From: RUG12519 sp045649685
GTDB lineage: Bacteria > Bacillota > Clostridia > Oscillospirales > Ruminococcaceae
NCBI GenBank assembly: GCA_045649685.1
Contig: JAZRQJ010000015.1
Span: forward strand, 62,001-126,000
DNA length: 64,000 bases
Reading direction: 5' to 3'
A program made the translations under genes and the position numbers. Position 1 is the first letter of the stretch. Each line of letters starts with the position of its first letter. The notes below the pieces were generated by a model, which was not told the origin of the DNA, searched no databases, and worked only from the letters and a program-made list of their open reading frames with translations. Below are positions 26,692 through 34,979 of this stretch, piece by piece.

Positions 26692-27462
26692 TTATTTGGT
26701 TTCAGATAGTTTTAGAGTAATTTCTTCCGATAAACTATATTGAAGGTTTTCATAATTTTCAGCATTCACCCAAACTTGTACTAATATTAGTGGAGCTGTG
26801 TCATCTGATTTACAGTAAATTGTTGGTGGGGGACTGTTTAAAATCATATTGTTTGATAATATAATGTCATAGATAATTTGTTTAGTTTCTTTTATAGAAA
26901 TATTATCAGGTATGTTAAAATTCATATCTAATCTTCTAATAGATTCTTTTGAATAGTTTGTAATTTTGTTGTCAGTTATTAGGCTGTTTGGCATAAGAAT
27001 TAGACGGTTATCGGAAGTTGTTAAATGAGTATATATTAATTGAATTTTTTTAACTTTACCTATTGTTTGGTTTATTTCTATTACATCTCCGGTAGAAAAT
27101 GGTCTACATATTAGTAGCTGAATACCTTTTGCAATGTTAGATAATACGTCTTTTAAAGCAATTCCAAATGTTAATAAAGCAGATGATGTAACTGCGAGAA
27201 TAGCTGCACTTGAAACATTAAATTTTGCTAATATAACTAATATAACTAATGTATAAATTAAGCATTTAACAAATTTTGTTATTATTGGCATCGATGAAGA
27301 ATCTTGTTTATCTATTTTTTCAAAGGCTTTTTTGATTGCTTTATTTACGACTTTTATTAAAACAAGTCCCACGAATATAGCTATTAGTGAAAACAGAATG
27401 CTTTCGCCATATTTGTCTATTTTTTCCAGTATTAATTTGAAAATCTGGTTTATTGATTCCAT
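26692..27462 (-). CDS. Small-conductance mechanosensitive channel MscS family
   Basis: A 256-residue membrane channel that opens under turgor. It has three membrane segments: about 20-40, 70-90, and the pore-lining TM3 (VSSAAILAVTSSALLTFGIALKDVLSNIAKG), followed by the cytoplasmic beta domain (RPFSTGDVIEI, LTTSDNRLILMPNSLI) and a C-terminal alpha/beta domain. The order matches E. coli MscS, slightly shorter. GGAGGCAA precedes the ATG on the minus strand. Monocistronic, with its own promoter (27496-27523) and a shared terminator with glgP. Confidence 0.92.
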   Translation of the reverse strand: MESINQIFKLILEKIDKYGESILFSLIAIFVGLVLIKVVNKAIKKAFEKIDKQDSSSMPIITKFVKCLIYTLVILVILAKFNVSSAAILAVTSSALLTFGIALKDVLSNIAKGIQLLICRPFSTGDVIEINQTIGKVKKIQLIYTHLTTSDNRLILMPNSLITDNKITNYSKESIRRLDMNFNIPDNISIKETKQIIYDIILSNNMILNSPPPTIYCKSDDTAPLILVQVWVNAENYENLQYSLSEEITLKLSETK

Positions 27463-27495
27463 AATATTGCCTCCTTAAATCATATTGCTGGTTTT

Positions 27496-27523
27496 ATTAT
27501 ATATTAATTTAAAATAATGTCAA
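27496..27523 (-). promoter_or_regulatory. Promoter of the mscS-type gene
   Basis: Read on the minus strand: TTGACA at 27523-27518, 16-base spacer, TATAAT at 27501-27496. Confidence 0.65.
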
Positions 27524-27590
27524 CAGAACATAGTTTATATAATTTTAATAAAATTTTCGTTTTATATGGTTTGGTGTTATATATTTTTAC

Positions 27591-27619
27591 TTGACATTGA
27601 AAATTATATGCAGTATCAT
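27591..27619 (+). promoter_or_regulatory. Promoter of the CBS/CorC gene
   Basis: TTGACA at 27591-27596, 17-base spacer, TATCAT at 27614-27619. Transcript start would be about 35 bases before the ATG. Confidence 0.65.
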
Positions 27620-27659
27620 ATGTTTAATAAGTACAAATTTTTGGAAGGAAGATGTAATA

Positions 27660-28514
27660 ATGGATGCGGATGGCGGTAAAAGTGGTTCGTCTGGCCGAAT
27701 ATCTAAATTTTTTGGAATAAAATCGTCTGATAAAGTAACGGAAGATGATATAATGTGCTTGGTTGAAAATGGGGAGGATGAAGGAGTTCTTCTTCATAGT
27801 CAGTCTAAAATGATAGAAAATGTTATAAAATTTCGCAAAACAACTGTTGCTGATATAATGACGCACAGAGTTGATATAGAAGCTGTTGAGGAGCACGATA
27901 AAATTTCGGATGTATTGAAAATAGGTATTGAAAATGGTTTTTCTAGAATACCTGTATATAAAGAAGATATAGATAATATTATTGGTGCTGTTTATGTTAA
28001 GGATTTGTTGGTGCTCATTCGTGAGGAGAATGTTGAAAATAAGCCAATAGGTTCGTTTATTCGTGAGTTGCCGTATGTTCCGGAAACTATAAAGTGTGTT
28101 GATTTATTTAGACAATTTACAGAAAATCATCAACATTTTGCAGTTGTGGTTGATGAATATGGGGGAACATCAGGAATAGTAACTTTAGAAGATATATTGG
28201 AGTCAATAGTTGGCGAAATTCGAGATGAATATGATGATGAACATGATGAGATAATAAAAATAAACGAAACTACCTTTATTATGCAAGGATCAGCGGAGTT
28301 AGATAGTGTTGCTGAAATATTAAATATTACTTTTGAAGATAATTCAGAATTTGATACAATAGGTGGTTTTTTAATAGATACATTAGATAGAATACCAGAC
28401 GAGAACGAACATCCAGTTGTTAAGTATAGTGGAGTTGAGTTCACAGTTTTGGTTGTTCAGGATAGGCATATTGCAAAAGTTAGAGCGGTTAAATTAGTAG
28501 ATCAATTGAAATAA
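27660..28514 (+). CDS. CBS-domain CorC/HlyC-type protein (no membrane domain)
   Basis: A 284-residue protein with two CBS domains (about 60-185; TVADIMTHRVDIEAV and the DEYGGTSGIVTLEDILE signature) and a C-terminal CorC_HlyC transporter-associated domain (about 200-280). Larger relatives (CNNM/hemolysin C) have an N-terminal DUF21 membrane domain; here only a short Gly/Ser-rich soluble tail precedes the CBS pair, as in E. coli CorC. It may modulate Mg2+ or Co2+ transport or bind nucleotides; the hemolysin name is historical. ATG 27660 follows GGAAGGAA; an upstream TTG at 27591 lies in the promoter -35. The Nudix gene follows by 27 bases. Confidence 0.88.
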   Translation: MDADGGKSGSSGRISKFFGIKSSDKVTEDDIMCLVENGEDEGVLLHSQSKMIENVIKFRKTTVADIMTHRVDIEAVEEHDKISDVLKIGIENGFSRIPVYKEDIDNIIGAVYVKDLLVLIREENVENKPIGSFIRELPYVPETIKCVDLFRQFTENHQHFAVVVDEYGGTSGIVTLEDILESIVGEIRDEYDDEHDEIIKINETTFIMQGSAELDSVAEILNITFEDNSEFDTIGGFLIDTLDRIPDENEHPVVKYSGVEFTVLVVQDRHIAKVRAVKLVDQLK

Positions 28515-28541
28515 GGTGCAATTGAAGAAAGTGTGTTTTAT

Positions 28542-28964
28542 ATGAAGAAGGAAACGTCTTGTGGAGCAGTGGTTTATAATATTTTTGATGGAAAAACTAA
28601 GTTTTTGCTTATTAAGCATGTTAATGGTAAACATTGGGCTTTTCCAAAAGGACATGTTGAAAATAACGAAACTAAAGTTGAAACTGCTTTGCGTGAAATA
28701 AAAGAGGAAACAGGATTAGATGTGGAATTAGATGATAATTTTTGTAAAATGGTTTCATATAATGTAAACCCTTATATTTTGAAAGACGTTTTTTATTTTG
28801 TTGCTAAAACGAAGGATAAATCTGATAAGATTTCTTTGCAGGAAGAAGAAATTTCTGAATATGGATGGTTTGATTTTTATGAAGCGTTGAGTGTTTTAAC
28901 TTTTCAAAATGATAAAAACGTTTTAATTGGAGCAAAAGAATATTTGGAAAATGTAAAAAAATAG
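28542..28964 (+). CDS. Nudix hydrolase, diadenosine tetraphosphatase-like
   Basis: A 140-residue Nudix enzyme. The box GX5EX7REUXEEXGU is perfect (from GHVENNE, Gly37, to REIKEETGL, 51-59). The start MKKETSCGAVVYN and the WAFPKGHVE segment match bis(5'-nucleosyl)-tetraphosphatases, which clear Ap4A and similar dinucleotides. ATG 28542 is preferred over GTG 28533, since GAAGAAAG lies at proper spacing. It follows the CBS gene closely and ends inside the stem of the next terminator. Substrate is by family analogy. Confidence 0.88.
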   Translation: MKKETSCGAVVYNIFDGKTKFLLIKHVNGKHWAFPKGHVENNETKVETALREIKEETGLDVELDDNFCKMVSYNVNPYILKDVFYFVAKTKDKSDKISLQEEEISEYGWFDFYEALSVLTFQNDKNVLIGAKEYLENVKK

Positions 28965-29002
28965 AGCTAATTTTATAACATTTAAAATTAGCTCTATTTT
29001 TT
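28960..29002. terminator. Bidirectional terminator between the Nudix and dCMP deaminase genes
   Basis: AATAGAGCTAATTTTA at 28960-28975 pairs perfectly with TAAAATTAGCTCTATT at 28983-28998 (16 bp), then TTTTT. Both converging genes end in or at it. Confidence 0.9.
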
Positions 29003-29483
29003 ATAATGAAATGCAAATAGTTTGATTTGATGATATGTATTTTTTGTACTTTACACCAGATAAATCGAACATGCGTTTGGCTGCTATCACGCTATCGCTT
29101 TGTGAATATTTATCTGACTTATATATTATTGATTTTATTCCGCACTGAATTATTGCTTTCGCGCATTCATTGCACGGGAAAAGTGTGGTATATATGCGAG
29201 CACCTTGCAAATTATTACCACCATTATTTAGTATGGCATTTAATTCAGCGTGACAAACAAAGGGATATTTTGTTTTTAAAGTTTCACCGTCTCTGCTCCA
29301 TGGCATATCGTCATCGTCACACCCGGAAGGCATTCCATTGTAGCCTAGAGATAAAATATGATTATTATTCCCTACAATACACGCACCCACTTGAGTTGTC
29401 GGGTCTTTGCTGCGTTTTGCTGATAGCTCAGCTATTCCCATAAAATATTCATCCCATGAAATATAGTCTTTGCGTTTGGTCAT
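29001..29483 (-). CDS. dCMP deaminase / ComEB-type cytidine deaminase
   Basis: Zinc enzyme that converts dCMP to dUMP for thymidylate synthesis. The 160-residue product has the zinc site HAE (78-80, in CHAELNAI) and PCNEC (103-107), plus an N-terminal SWDEYFMGIAELSAKRSKDP typical of the ComEB/dCMP deaminase group. Start ATG 29483 is chosen because GAAAGGA lies about ten bases upstream; an in-frame ATG at 29510 overlaps the rhomboid-like gene and lacks a site. It is co-transcribed with the rhomboid-like gene, whose stop lies 15 bases before this start. Confidence 0.9.
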   Translation of the reverse strand: MTKRKDYISWDEYFMGIAELSAKRSKDPTTQVGACIVGNNNHILSLGYNGMPSGCDDDDMPWSRDGETLKTKYPFVCHAELNAILNNGGNNLQGARIYTTLFPCNECAKAIIQCGIKSIIYKSDKYSQSDSVIAAKRMFDLSGVKYKKYISSNQTICISL

Positions 29484-29497
29484 TTTTATTATTCCTT

Positions 29498-30187
29498 TCA
29501 ATTTCGCCAAGAATTATTTGTTTTATTCATAAAATCTCGTCTATTTTTCCAATATTTAAGTTTTGTAAACATATCTGAAAAGAATTTTGGACCAAAAAAT
29601 ATTAAAAAGTTAATTATTGCCATAACAGCTGCAACTGCATTAGACCAATTCATTGCAAGCAGTGAAGATATAATACTGAACAAGAAAATTACTGCGTCTA
29701 AATATGCTAACCATTTTACTTTTACTGGTATTACGAAAAACAAAAGGATTTGAAGTTCGGGATGTGTTGCAGCAAAAGCAAAAAATAGAGATAAATTTAG
29801 AAAAATAGCGTTTGTAGATCCAACAAGAAAACCACCCAAAATACAAAAAATAATGCCTATAAAATAATATAATGTTAGTTTAAATTCTCCCCAAACTGCC
29901 TCTAAACTTCTGCCAATAAAATATAGGAAGTATAGTCCAAGTAAAACAAAAAAAGGTGAACCGCCAGGAGGAACAAATATAAACGATAGCAGCCTCCAAA
30001 ACTGGCCTTGCAAAATTAAATTGCGATCAAAATATATCATAGAATATAAAGAAACATTATTGCGTTGCATGGCTGAAATAAAGTCGAAAAGATAAACCAT
30101 TCCTGATATTATTACAATGAAAAACATCAAATTAGGAATTCTAAACCAAGGCATTTTGCGTTCTAACTTATAAATCCACATAAACAT
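29498..30187 (-). CDS. Rhomboid-like membrane protein lacking the catalytic serine
   Basis: A 229-residue membrane protein with about six hydrophobic helices. The segment QGQFWRLLSFIFVPPGG and the following LYFLYFIGRSLEAVWGEFK match the rhomboid/derlin superfamily (the WR motif after helix 1 and the E-x2-W-G motif). The protease signature GxSG and the paired His of the last core helix are not seen; GSTNAIF occupies that region. It is therefore likely a pseudo-rhomboid or derlin-like protein. AAAAGGAAG precedes the ATG. First gene of an operon with the dCMP deaminase. Confidence 0.68.
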   Translation of the reverse strand: MFMWIYKLERKMPWFRIPNLMFFIVIISGMVYLFDFISAMQRNNVSLYSMIYFDRNLILQGQFWRLLSFIFVPPGGSPFFVLLGLYFLYFIGRSLEAVWGEFKLTLYYFIGIIFCILGGFLVGSTNAIFLNLSLFFAFAATHPELQILLFFVIPVKVKWLAYLDAVIFLFSIISSLLAMNWSNAVAAVMAIINFLIFFGPKFFSDMFTKLKYWKNRRDFMNKTNNSWRN

Positions 30188-30220
30188 TTCTTCCTTTTTA
30201 AACTTGATTGAATTAACATA

Positions 30221-30249
30221 ATTATATCACACAAAAAATCATCAATCAA
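30221..30249 (-). promoter_or_regulatory. Promoter of the rhomboid-like/dCMP deaminase operon
   Basis: Minus strand: TTGATT at 30249-30244, 17-base spacer, TATAAT at 30226-30221 with TGA in front (extended -10). Confidence 0.7.
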
Positions 30250-30292
30250 TATAAATTTATTGATGATTTAGATGTTTTTTAGTTGTATTATT

Positions 30293-32377
30293 TTAAATTA
30301 AATGAAGCAATCTACAGCAATTCGCGACTACAAAGCAAATAGTAAAGCCACAAATAGTTGGAATTATAAAAGAAAGAGCTGTCCATTTAAAACTTTTGCA
30401 TTCTTTTTTTATTGTTAAACAAGTTGTTGAACAAGGCCAATGCATTAGACAAAATAGTGAGGTGCAAAGGGCTGTTAACCAGGTCCAGCCATTATCGACA
30501 AATAGAGTTTTTAATTCGGTTAAATTTTCATATTCAACCAAGCTACCTTTGCATAAATATGCCATTATAATTATTGGTATAACAATTTCGTTGGCTGGAA
30601 AACCTAATATAAATGCTATTAATATAACGCCATCTAATCCAAATAGCTTTGCAAAAGGATCTAAAAAATTAGAAATGTGGTTTAAGACGCTTATATCTGA
30701 AATAATTACGTTGGATAATACCCACAGTATAATGCCGGCTGGAGCTGCAACTATAATGGCTCTTCCTAAGACAAATAGGGTTCTGTCAAATATTGACCGA
30801 ATTATTACTTTGCCAAATTGTGGCTTTCTGTATGGAGGAAGTTCTAGTGTGAAAAAAGATGGAAAACCTTTTAGAATTGTTTTAGACAGAATTTTTGATA
30901 CTATAAAAGTCATTATTAGTCCTAAAATAATTATACCTGAAAGATATATTGCACATATTAAGCTGTTTAAAAATGAATTTGAATCGCAATTTAAGCAAAA
31001 CATAGTTATTAATGCGATTAATGTGGGAAAGCGCCCATTACAGGGAGTAAAATTATTTGTTAATATTGCTATTAGTCTTTCTCGAGGAGAATCGATAATT
31101 CTGCAGCCGATAATTCCTGCTGCATTACATCCAAATCCCATACATGTGGTTAGAGCTTGCTTTCCGCATGCACCAGCTTTTTTAAATGCATAATCTAAAT
31201 GAAATGCAACTCTAGGGAGATAGCCAAAATCTTCTAGCAAAGTAAAAATGGGGAAAAATATGGCCATGGGTGGAAGCATTACTGAAACTACCCATGCTAA
31301 AGTTTTGAACATTCCTTGTATTAATATACCTTCAATCCAGTCTGGAACTTGGATATATTGAAAAAAATCACTAATAATATCTTGAATTTTAAACAAATTG
31401 GTTGATAAAAATTCTGAGGGGGCATTTGCGCCAGCAATTGTTATCCAAAATACCATACATAGTAATAATATTATCGATGGGAGGCCGGTCCACTTATTTG
31501 TTAGAAAATCATCTAAGTGTTTATATTTTTTATTATTTTGATTATTTTTATGTATACATTTTTTCGATATTTCTTCGGATATTTTAGTGAATTGAGATGA
31601 AATAATGTCTTGTAAAGAGATCGAATTAGAGTATTTGGATATTAGAGTGTCTTTATGCTTTTGAACTTCGGGATTTAATTTGTTTAGACTTTCATTTGTT
31701 ATTTCATTGTTTAAGATTAAATTTTCTATAAAGTCTGTATCATTACTTAAAAGTTTTAGTGCAACAATTTCTTTGTTTATATTTTTTGTTTCAATATGAT
31801 TAGATAATTCATTAATGACATTTTCGATAGGTTTTTCATATTGGATTTTTCCTGGTTTTTTCGTTGGCTGCTGGCACATTAAATCAATTTCATTTAATAA
31901 ATTATTTATTCCTTGTTTTTTACGAGCAGAAATTGCAACGACAGGTATGTTTAAAATGCTGGATAATTTGGAAAAGTTTATTTTTATTTTCTTTTTATTT
32001 GCTTCATCTATCAGATTTACGCATATTATGACATTTTTGATTGTAGCAATTACTTGTAATGCAATATTTAAACTCCTTTCTAAACAGGTTGCATCACATA
32101 TAACAACGGTCACATCGGGTTGTTTGAACAATATATAGTCTCTTGCAACTTCTTCTTCAGCTGAGAGTGTGTTTAAACTATATGTTCCGGGAAGGTCTAT
32201 AAGTTGGTAGGTTTTATTGTTAAATGTATAGGTGCCTTCAGCTATGTTTACGGTTTTTCCTGGCCAGTTTCCTGTGTGTTGATTCATTCCTGTTATTATA
32301 TTAAATATTGTGCTTTTTCCAACATTTGGATTGCCAACTAGTGCTACTGTTTTGAAAATTGAATTTTTGTTACTCAA
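30293..32377 (-). CDS. feoB: Ferrous iron transporter FeoB
   Basis: Fe2+ importer. The 694-residue protein has a cytosolic GTPase domain: G1 GNPNVGKST (15-23), G2 region with QHTGNWPGKTV, G3 DLPGTYSL, G4 NLID. A helical GDI-like spacer (about 190-280) follows, then a membrane domain with two Gate segments (LPRVAFHLDYAFKKAGACGKQ and the second LPPYRKPQ copy), as in other FeoB. The ATG overlaps the feoA stop by four bases (ATGA), so the pair is translationally coupled. Length and motif order are complete; no FeoC is visible. Confidence 0.96.
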   Translation of the reverse strand: MSNKNSIFKTVALVGNPNVGKSTIFNIITGMNQHTGNWPGKTVNIAEGTYTFNNKTYQLIDLPGTYSLNTLSAEEEVARDYILFKQPDVTVVICDATCLERSLNIALQVIATIKNVIICVNLIDEANKKKIKINFSKLSSILNIPVVAISARKKQGINNLLNEIDLMCQQPTKKPGKIQYEKPIENVINELSNHIETKNINKEIVALKLLSNDTDFIENLILNNEITNESLNKLNPEVQKHKDTLISKYSNSISLQDIISSQFTKISEEISKKCIHKNNQNNKKYKHLDDFLTNKWTGLPSIILLLCMVFWITIAGANAPSEFLSTNLFKIQDIISDFFQYIQVPDWIEGILIQGMFKTLAWVVSVMLPPMAIFFPIFTLLEDFGYLPRVAFHLDYAFKKAGACGKQALTTCMGFGCNAAGIIGCRIIDSPRERLIAILTNNFTPCNGRFPTLIALITMFCLNCDSNSFLNSLICAIYLSGIIILGLIMTFIVSKILSKTILKGFPSFFTLELPPYRKPQFGKVIIRSIFDRTLFVLGRAIIVAAPAGIILWVLSNVIISDISVLNHISNFLDPFAKLFGLDGVILIAFILGFPANEIVIPIIIMAYLCKGSLVEYENLTELKTLFVDNGWTWLTALCTSLFCLMHWPCSTTCLTIKKECKSFKWTALSFIIPTICGFTICFVVANCCRLLHLI

Positions 32378-32628
32378 GTTATAGACTCCTCCTTATTTGT
32401 ATTTGTTTTTACAAAAATTTTGGATGAAATTTGATTTCGTAATGCAAACACGGTATCTTTTATCAAAAATGCGGTCGGATCACCAAACATGCTTTTTTGT
32501 AGACACTTTACTTTTGTCCCAGGAATCATGCCTATGTCATATAATCGTTGTTTTATTTGATTTTTTGTTTCTATTTTTTCTATTTCACAAACATCACCTT
32601 TTTTTAACTCTGATAGAGTGTTAGCCAT
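32374..32628 (-). CDS. feoA: Ferrous iron transport protein FeoA
   Basis: Small SH3-like cytosolic partner of FeoB, 84 residues. It shows the family pattern LKKGDVCEIEKI, KQRLYDIGMIPGTKVKCL and a hydrophobic C-terminal strand ending in ALRNQISSKIFV. AGGAGGAA stands directly upstream of the ATG. First gene of feoAB, overlapping feoB by four bases. The upstream region has a palindrome that may be an iron-regulator operator (32688-32701). Confidence 0.94.
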   Translation of the reverse strand: MANTLSELKKGDVCEIEKIETKNQIKQRLYDIGMIPGTKVKCLQKSMFGDPTAFLIKDTVFALRNQISSKIFVKTNTNKEESIT

Positions 32629-32687
32629 ATATTTCCTCCTAAAATGCTGTTTTTAAATATTTATATTGAAGTTAATGAAATTATGTG

Positions 32688-32701
32688 AAAATAATTATTT
32701 T
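32688..32701 (-). promoter_or_regulatory. Possible Fur-type operator upstream of feoAB
   Basis: AAAATAATTATTTT at 32688-32701 is a perfect 14-bp palindrome inside TGAAAATAATTATTTTA, which resembles the core of Fur boxes (TGATAATnATTATCA). It overlaps a weak -35/-10 pair reading toward feoA (TTCACA at 32689-32684, 18 bases, TATAAA at 32665-32660). In such AT-rich DNA palindromes of this type also arise by chance. Confidence 0.35.
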
Positions 32702-32750
32702 AATTTTTAATTTTACTTTAGTCTATATTGAATTTACTACATTTTGTAAT

Positions 32751-32780
32751 TTGACCTTATGGTTAAATATATGGTATCCT
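32751..32780 (+). promoter_or_regulatory. Promoter of dapF
   Basis: TTGACC at 32751-32756, 18-base spacer, TATCCT at 32775-32780 with TGG in front (extended -10). About 35 bases of leader to the ATG. Confidence 0.6.
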
Positions 32781-32821
32781 ATTAATGTATTAGGAAATTG
32801 TATATTGTATTGGAGGAAAAC

Positions 32822-33667
32822 ATGATTTTAAATTTTACAAAAATGCATGGTTGTGGAAATGATTATATATATTTTAATTGTTTGAATGAACAATTGGAAA
32901 ATCCTGAAAAAATAGCTCAAAAATTATCACACAGACATTTTAGTGTTGGAGGAGATGGCATTGTGATGATATGTTCATCAAGTGTTGCTGATGCTAAAAT
33001 GAGAATGTTTAATAGTGATGGTAGTGAAGGAAAAATGTGTGGTAATGCAATAAGATGTGTTGGAAAATATTTATCTGATAATGGCATTGTTAATAAAGAC
33101 ACGGTTACTATTGAAACTCTTAGTGGAATAAAAACTTTGGAATTGACTAAAAAGGATAATAAAGTTGTTTCAGCAAAAGTTGACATGGGAAAGGCTGAGT
33201 TAGTTCCTGAAAATATACCTGTGTGTGTTGATGGACAACACGATAAATTGGTTGATTACCCATTGGAAATTGATGGGGTGGAATATAAAATAACGTGTGT
33301 TTCTATGGGAAATCCACACTGTGTAGTTTTTTGTGATGATGTTAACAAAATTGATCTTGAAAAGTTGGGACCAAAATTTGAAAATAACTTTATTTTTCCA
33401 GACAAGGTAAACACTGAATTTGTTAGTGTAGTGAACAGAAACAAGATAAAAATGAGAGTTTGGGAACGTGGAAGTGGTGAAACAATGGCATGTGGAACAG
33501 GAGCTTGTGCTGCTGTTGTTGCTGCGGTTGAAAATGGTTTTTGCAGTATGGATCAATATGTATCGGTTGAATTACTTGGTGGGAAATTGAATATATGTTA
33601 CACTAAAGAGACTGTTTATATGATTGGAGAAGCTGCTGTTGCTTTTACAGGAAAAGTTGAAATATAG
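32822..33667 (+). CDS. dapF: Diaminopimelate epimerase
   Basis: Converts LL- to meso-diaminopimelate for peptidoglycan and lysine. From ATG 32822 the product is 281 residues, with the N-terminal KMHGCGNDYIY signature, the first catalytic Cys73 (GKMCGNAIRC) and the second Cys224 (ACGTGACAA), the cofactor-free two-base mechanism of the family. GGAGGAA at 32812-32818 selects this start over an in-frame TTG 24 bases earlier. dapL follows with its own promoter, so the two form a functional but not strictly co-transcribed pair. Confidence 0.97.
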   Translation: MILNFTKMHGCGNDYIYFNCLNEQLENPEKIAQKLSHRHFSVGGDGIVMICSSSVADAKMRMFNSDGSEGKMCGNAIRCVGKYLSDNGIVNKDTVTIETLSGIKTLELTKKDNKVVSAKVDMGKAELVPENIPVCVDGQHDKLVDYPLEIDGVEYKITCVSMGNPHCVVFCDDVNKIDLEKLGPKFENNFIFPDKVNTEFVSVVNRNKIKMRVWERGSGETMACGTGACAAVVAAVENGFCSMDQYVSVELLGGKLNICYTKETVYMIGEAAVAFTGKVEI

Positions 33668-33692
33668 TGGTCTATTTTGATTTGTTTTTAAT

Positions 33693-33722
33693 TTGACGTA
33701 AAAATGAAACATATGGTATAAT
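33693..33722 (+). promoter_or_regulatory. Promoter of dapL
   Basis: TTGACG at 33693-33698, 18-base spacer, TATAAT at 33717-33722 with TGG in front. Same layout as the dapF promoter. Confidence 0.7.
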
Positions 33723-33759
33723 TTAATCGATAATTTTAGTTCGAAAGGTTGGATTTTTG

Positions 33760-34938
33760 ATGCGTGTTAATAGAAATTATGCTAATCTTGAAGATAACTA
33801 TCTTTTTGCAACAGTGTCTTCAAAAGTGGCTGAATTCAAAGAAGCTAATCCAAATAAAAAATTAATATATATGGGGATAGGGGATGTTACTAGACCTTTG
33901 TGTGAAGAGGTAATTAATGAGCTTAAAAGTGCAGTATCCGATATGGCAAACTCGGAGACTTTTATGGGTTATGGGCCGTATCAAGGATATGATTTTTTAA
34001 GAAAGTCTGTGGCGAAATATTATGCTGATCATGGAGCAAATATAGATTTGGATGAAATATTTATAAGTGATGGAGCAAAAAGTGATTGTGGAAATATACT
34101 TGATATTTTTGGTAACGATCAAACAGTTTTAATTCCTGATCCTGTTTATCCTGTTTATTTAGATACAAATGTTATGGCGGGAAATAAGATTATTTTTGCA
34201 AATGCAAATGAAGAGAACGGATTTTTACCTTTACCAGATCGCAGTGTGGATGTTGATATTATATATATTTGTTCTCCTAACAATCCAACAGGAGCTGTTT
34301 ACAATAGAAAACAGCTGAAATATTGGGTTGATTATGCAAATGAAAAAGATGCTATAATTTTGTTTGATTCAGCATATGAGGCGTTTATAGTTGATAAAGA
34401 TTTGCCTAGAAGTATTTTTGAAATAGAAGGAGCTAAGACTTGTGCAATTGAGATATGTTCTCTTTCTAAAACAGCGGGATTTACTGGAACTAGATGTGGA
34501 TTTACCATAGTGCCTAAAGACTTAAAACGCGATGGAAGTTATATTAATGATATGTGGCTAAGAAGACAAACAACTAATTTTAATGGAGTTTCATATATAA
34601 TTCAACGTGGAGCATCTGCAGTTTTTACAGAAAAAGGATTGCAACAAATTAGAGAAAGTTTAGACTATTATGGAAAAAATGCTGATGTTATAGGTAAAGC
34701 TATGAATGAAATGGGAATTTGGTATACGGGAGGAAAGAACTCACCATATATATGGCTTAAATGTCCTAACAATATGGATTCATGGAAGTTTTTTGACTTG
34801 TTATTAAATGATATACAGGTTGTTGGAACGCCCGGTTCTGGATTTGGGAAGAATGGGGAAGGATTCTTTAGGCTGACTGCGTTTGGAAAATATGAAGATA
34901 CAATAGAAGGTATGAATAGACTAAAGAGCATATTGTAA
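33760..34938 (+). CDS. dapL: LL-diaminopimelate aminotransferase
   Basis: PLP enzyme that makes LL-diaminopimelate directly from tetrahydrodipicolinate, the short lysine route. The 392-residue product has the class I/II aminotransferase features: YGPYQGYDFLRKSVAKYY, SDGAKSDCGNI, SPNNPTGAVY, and the Schiff-base Lys237 in SLSKTAGFTGTRCGF, with the C-terminal PGSGFGKNGEGFFRLTAFG. ATG 33760 follows AAAGGT; a TTG one codon earlier is less likely. It converges with the first gene of the secreted family, sharing the terminator at 34941. The last 33 bases of dapL recur as a remnant at 40538-40570. Confidence 0.96.
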   Translation: MRVNRNYANLEDNYLFATVSSKVAEFKEANPNKKLIYMGIGDVTRPLCEEVINELKSAVSDMANSETFMGYGPYQGYDFLRKSVAKYYADHGANIDLDEIFISDGAKSDCGNILDIFGNDQTVLIPDPVYPVYLDTNVMAGNKIIFANANEENGFLPLPDRSVDVDIIYICSPNNPTGAVYNRKQLKYWVDYANEKDAIILFDSAYEAFIVDKDLPRSIFEIEGAKTCAIEICSLSKTAGFTGTRCGFTIVPKDLKRDGSYINDMWLRRQTTNFNGVSYIIQRGASAVFTEKGLQQIRESLDYYGKNADVIGKAMNEMGIWYTGGKNSPYIWLKCPNNMDSWKFFDLLLNDIQVVGTPGSGFGKNGEGFFRLTAFGKYEDTIEGMNRLKSIL

Positions 34939-34940
34939 AT

Positions 34941-34978
34941 AAAAAACTGACTTGTTAAAATTACAAGTCAGTTTTTTT
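34941..34978. terminator. ACTGACTTGT terminator, copy 1 (dapL and secreted gene A)
   Basis: AAAAAACTGACTTGT pairs with ACAAGTCAGTTTTTTT around a TAAAATT loop. It works in both directions, for dapL and for the converging gene A. Reference copy of a hairpin found five times in 7 kb. Confidence 0.93.
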
Positions 34979-34979
34979 A

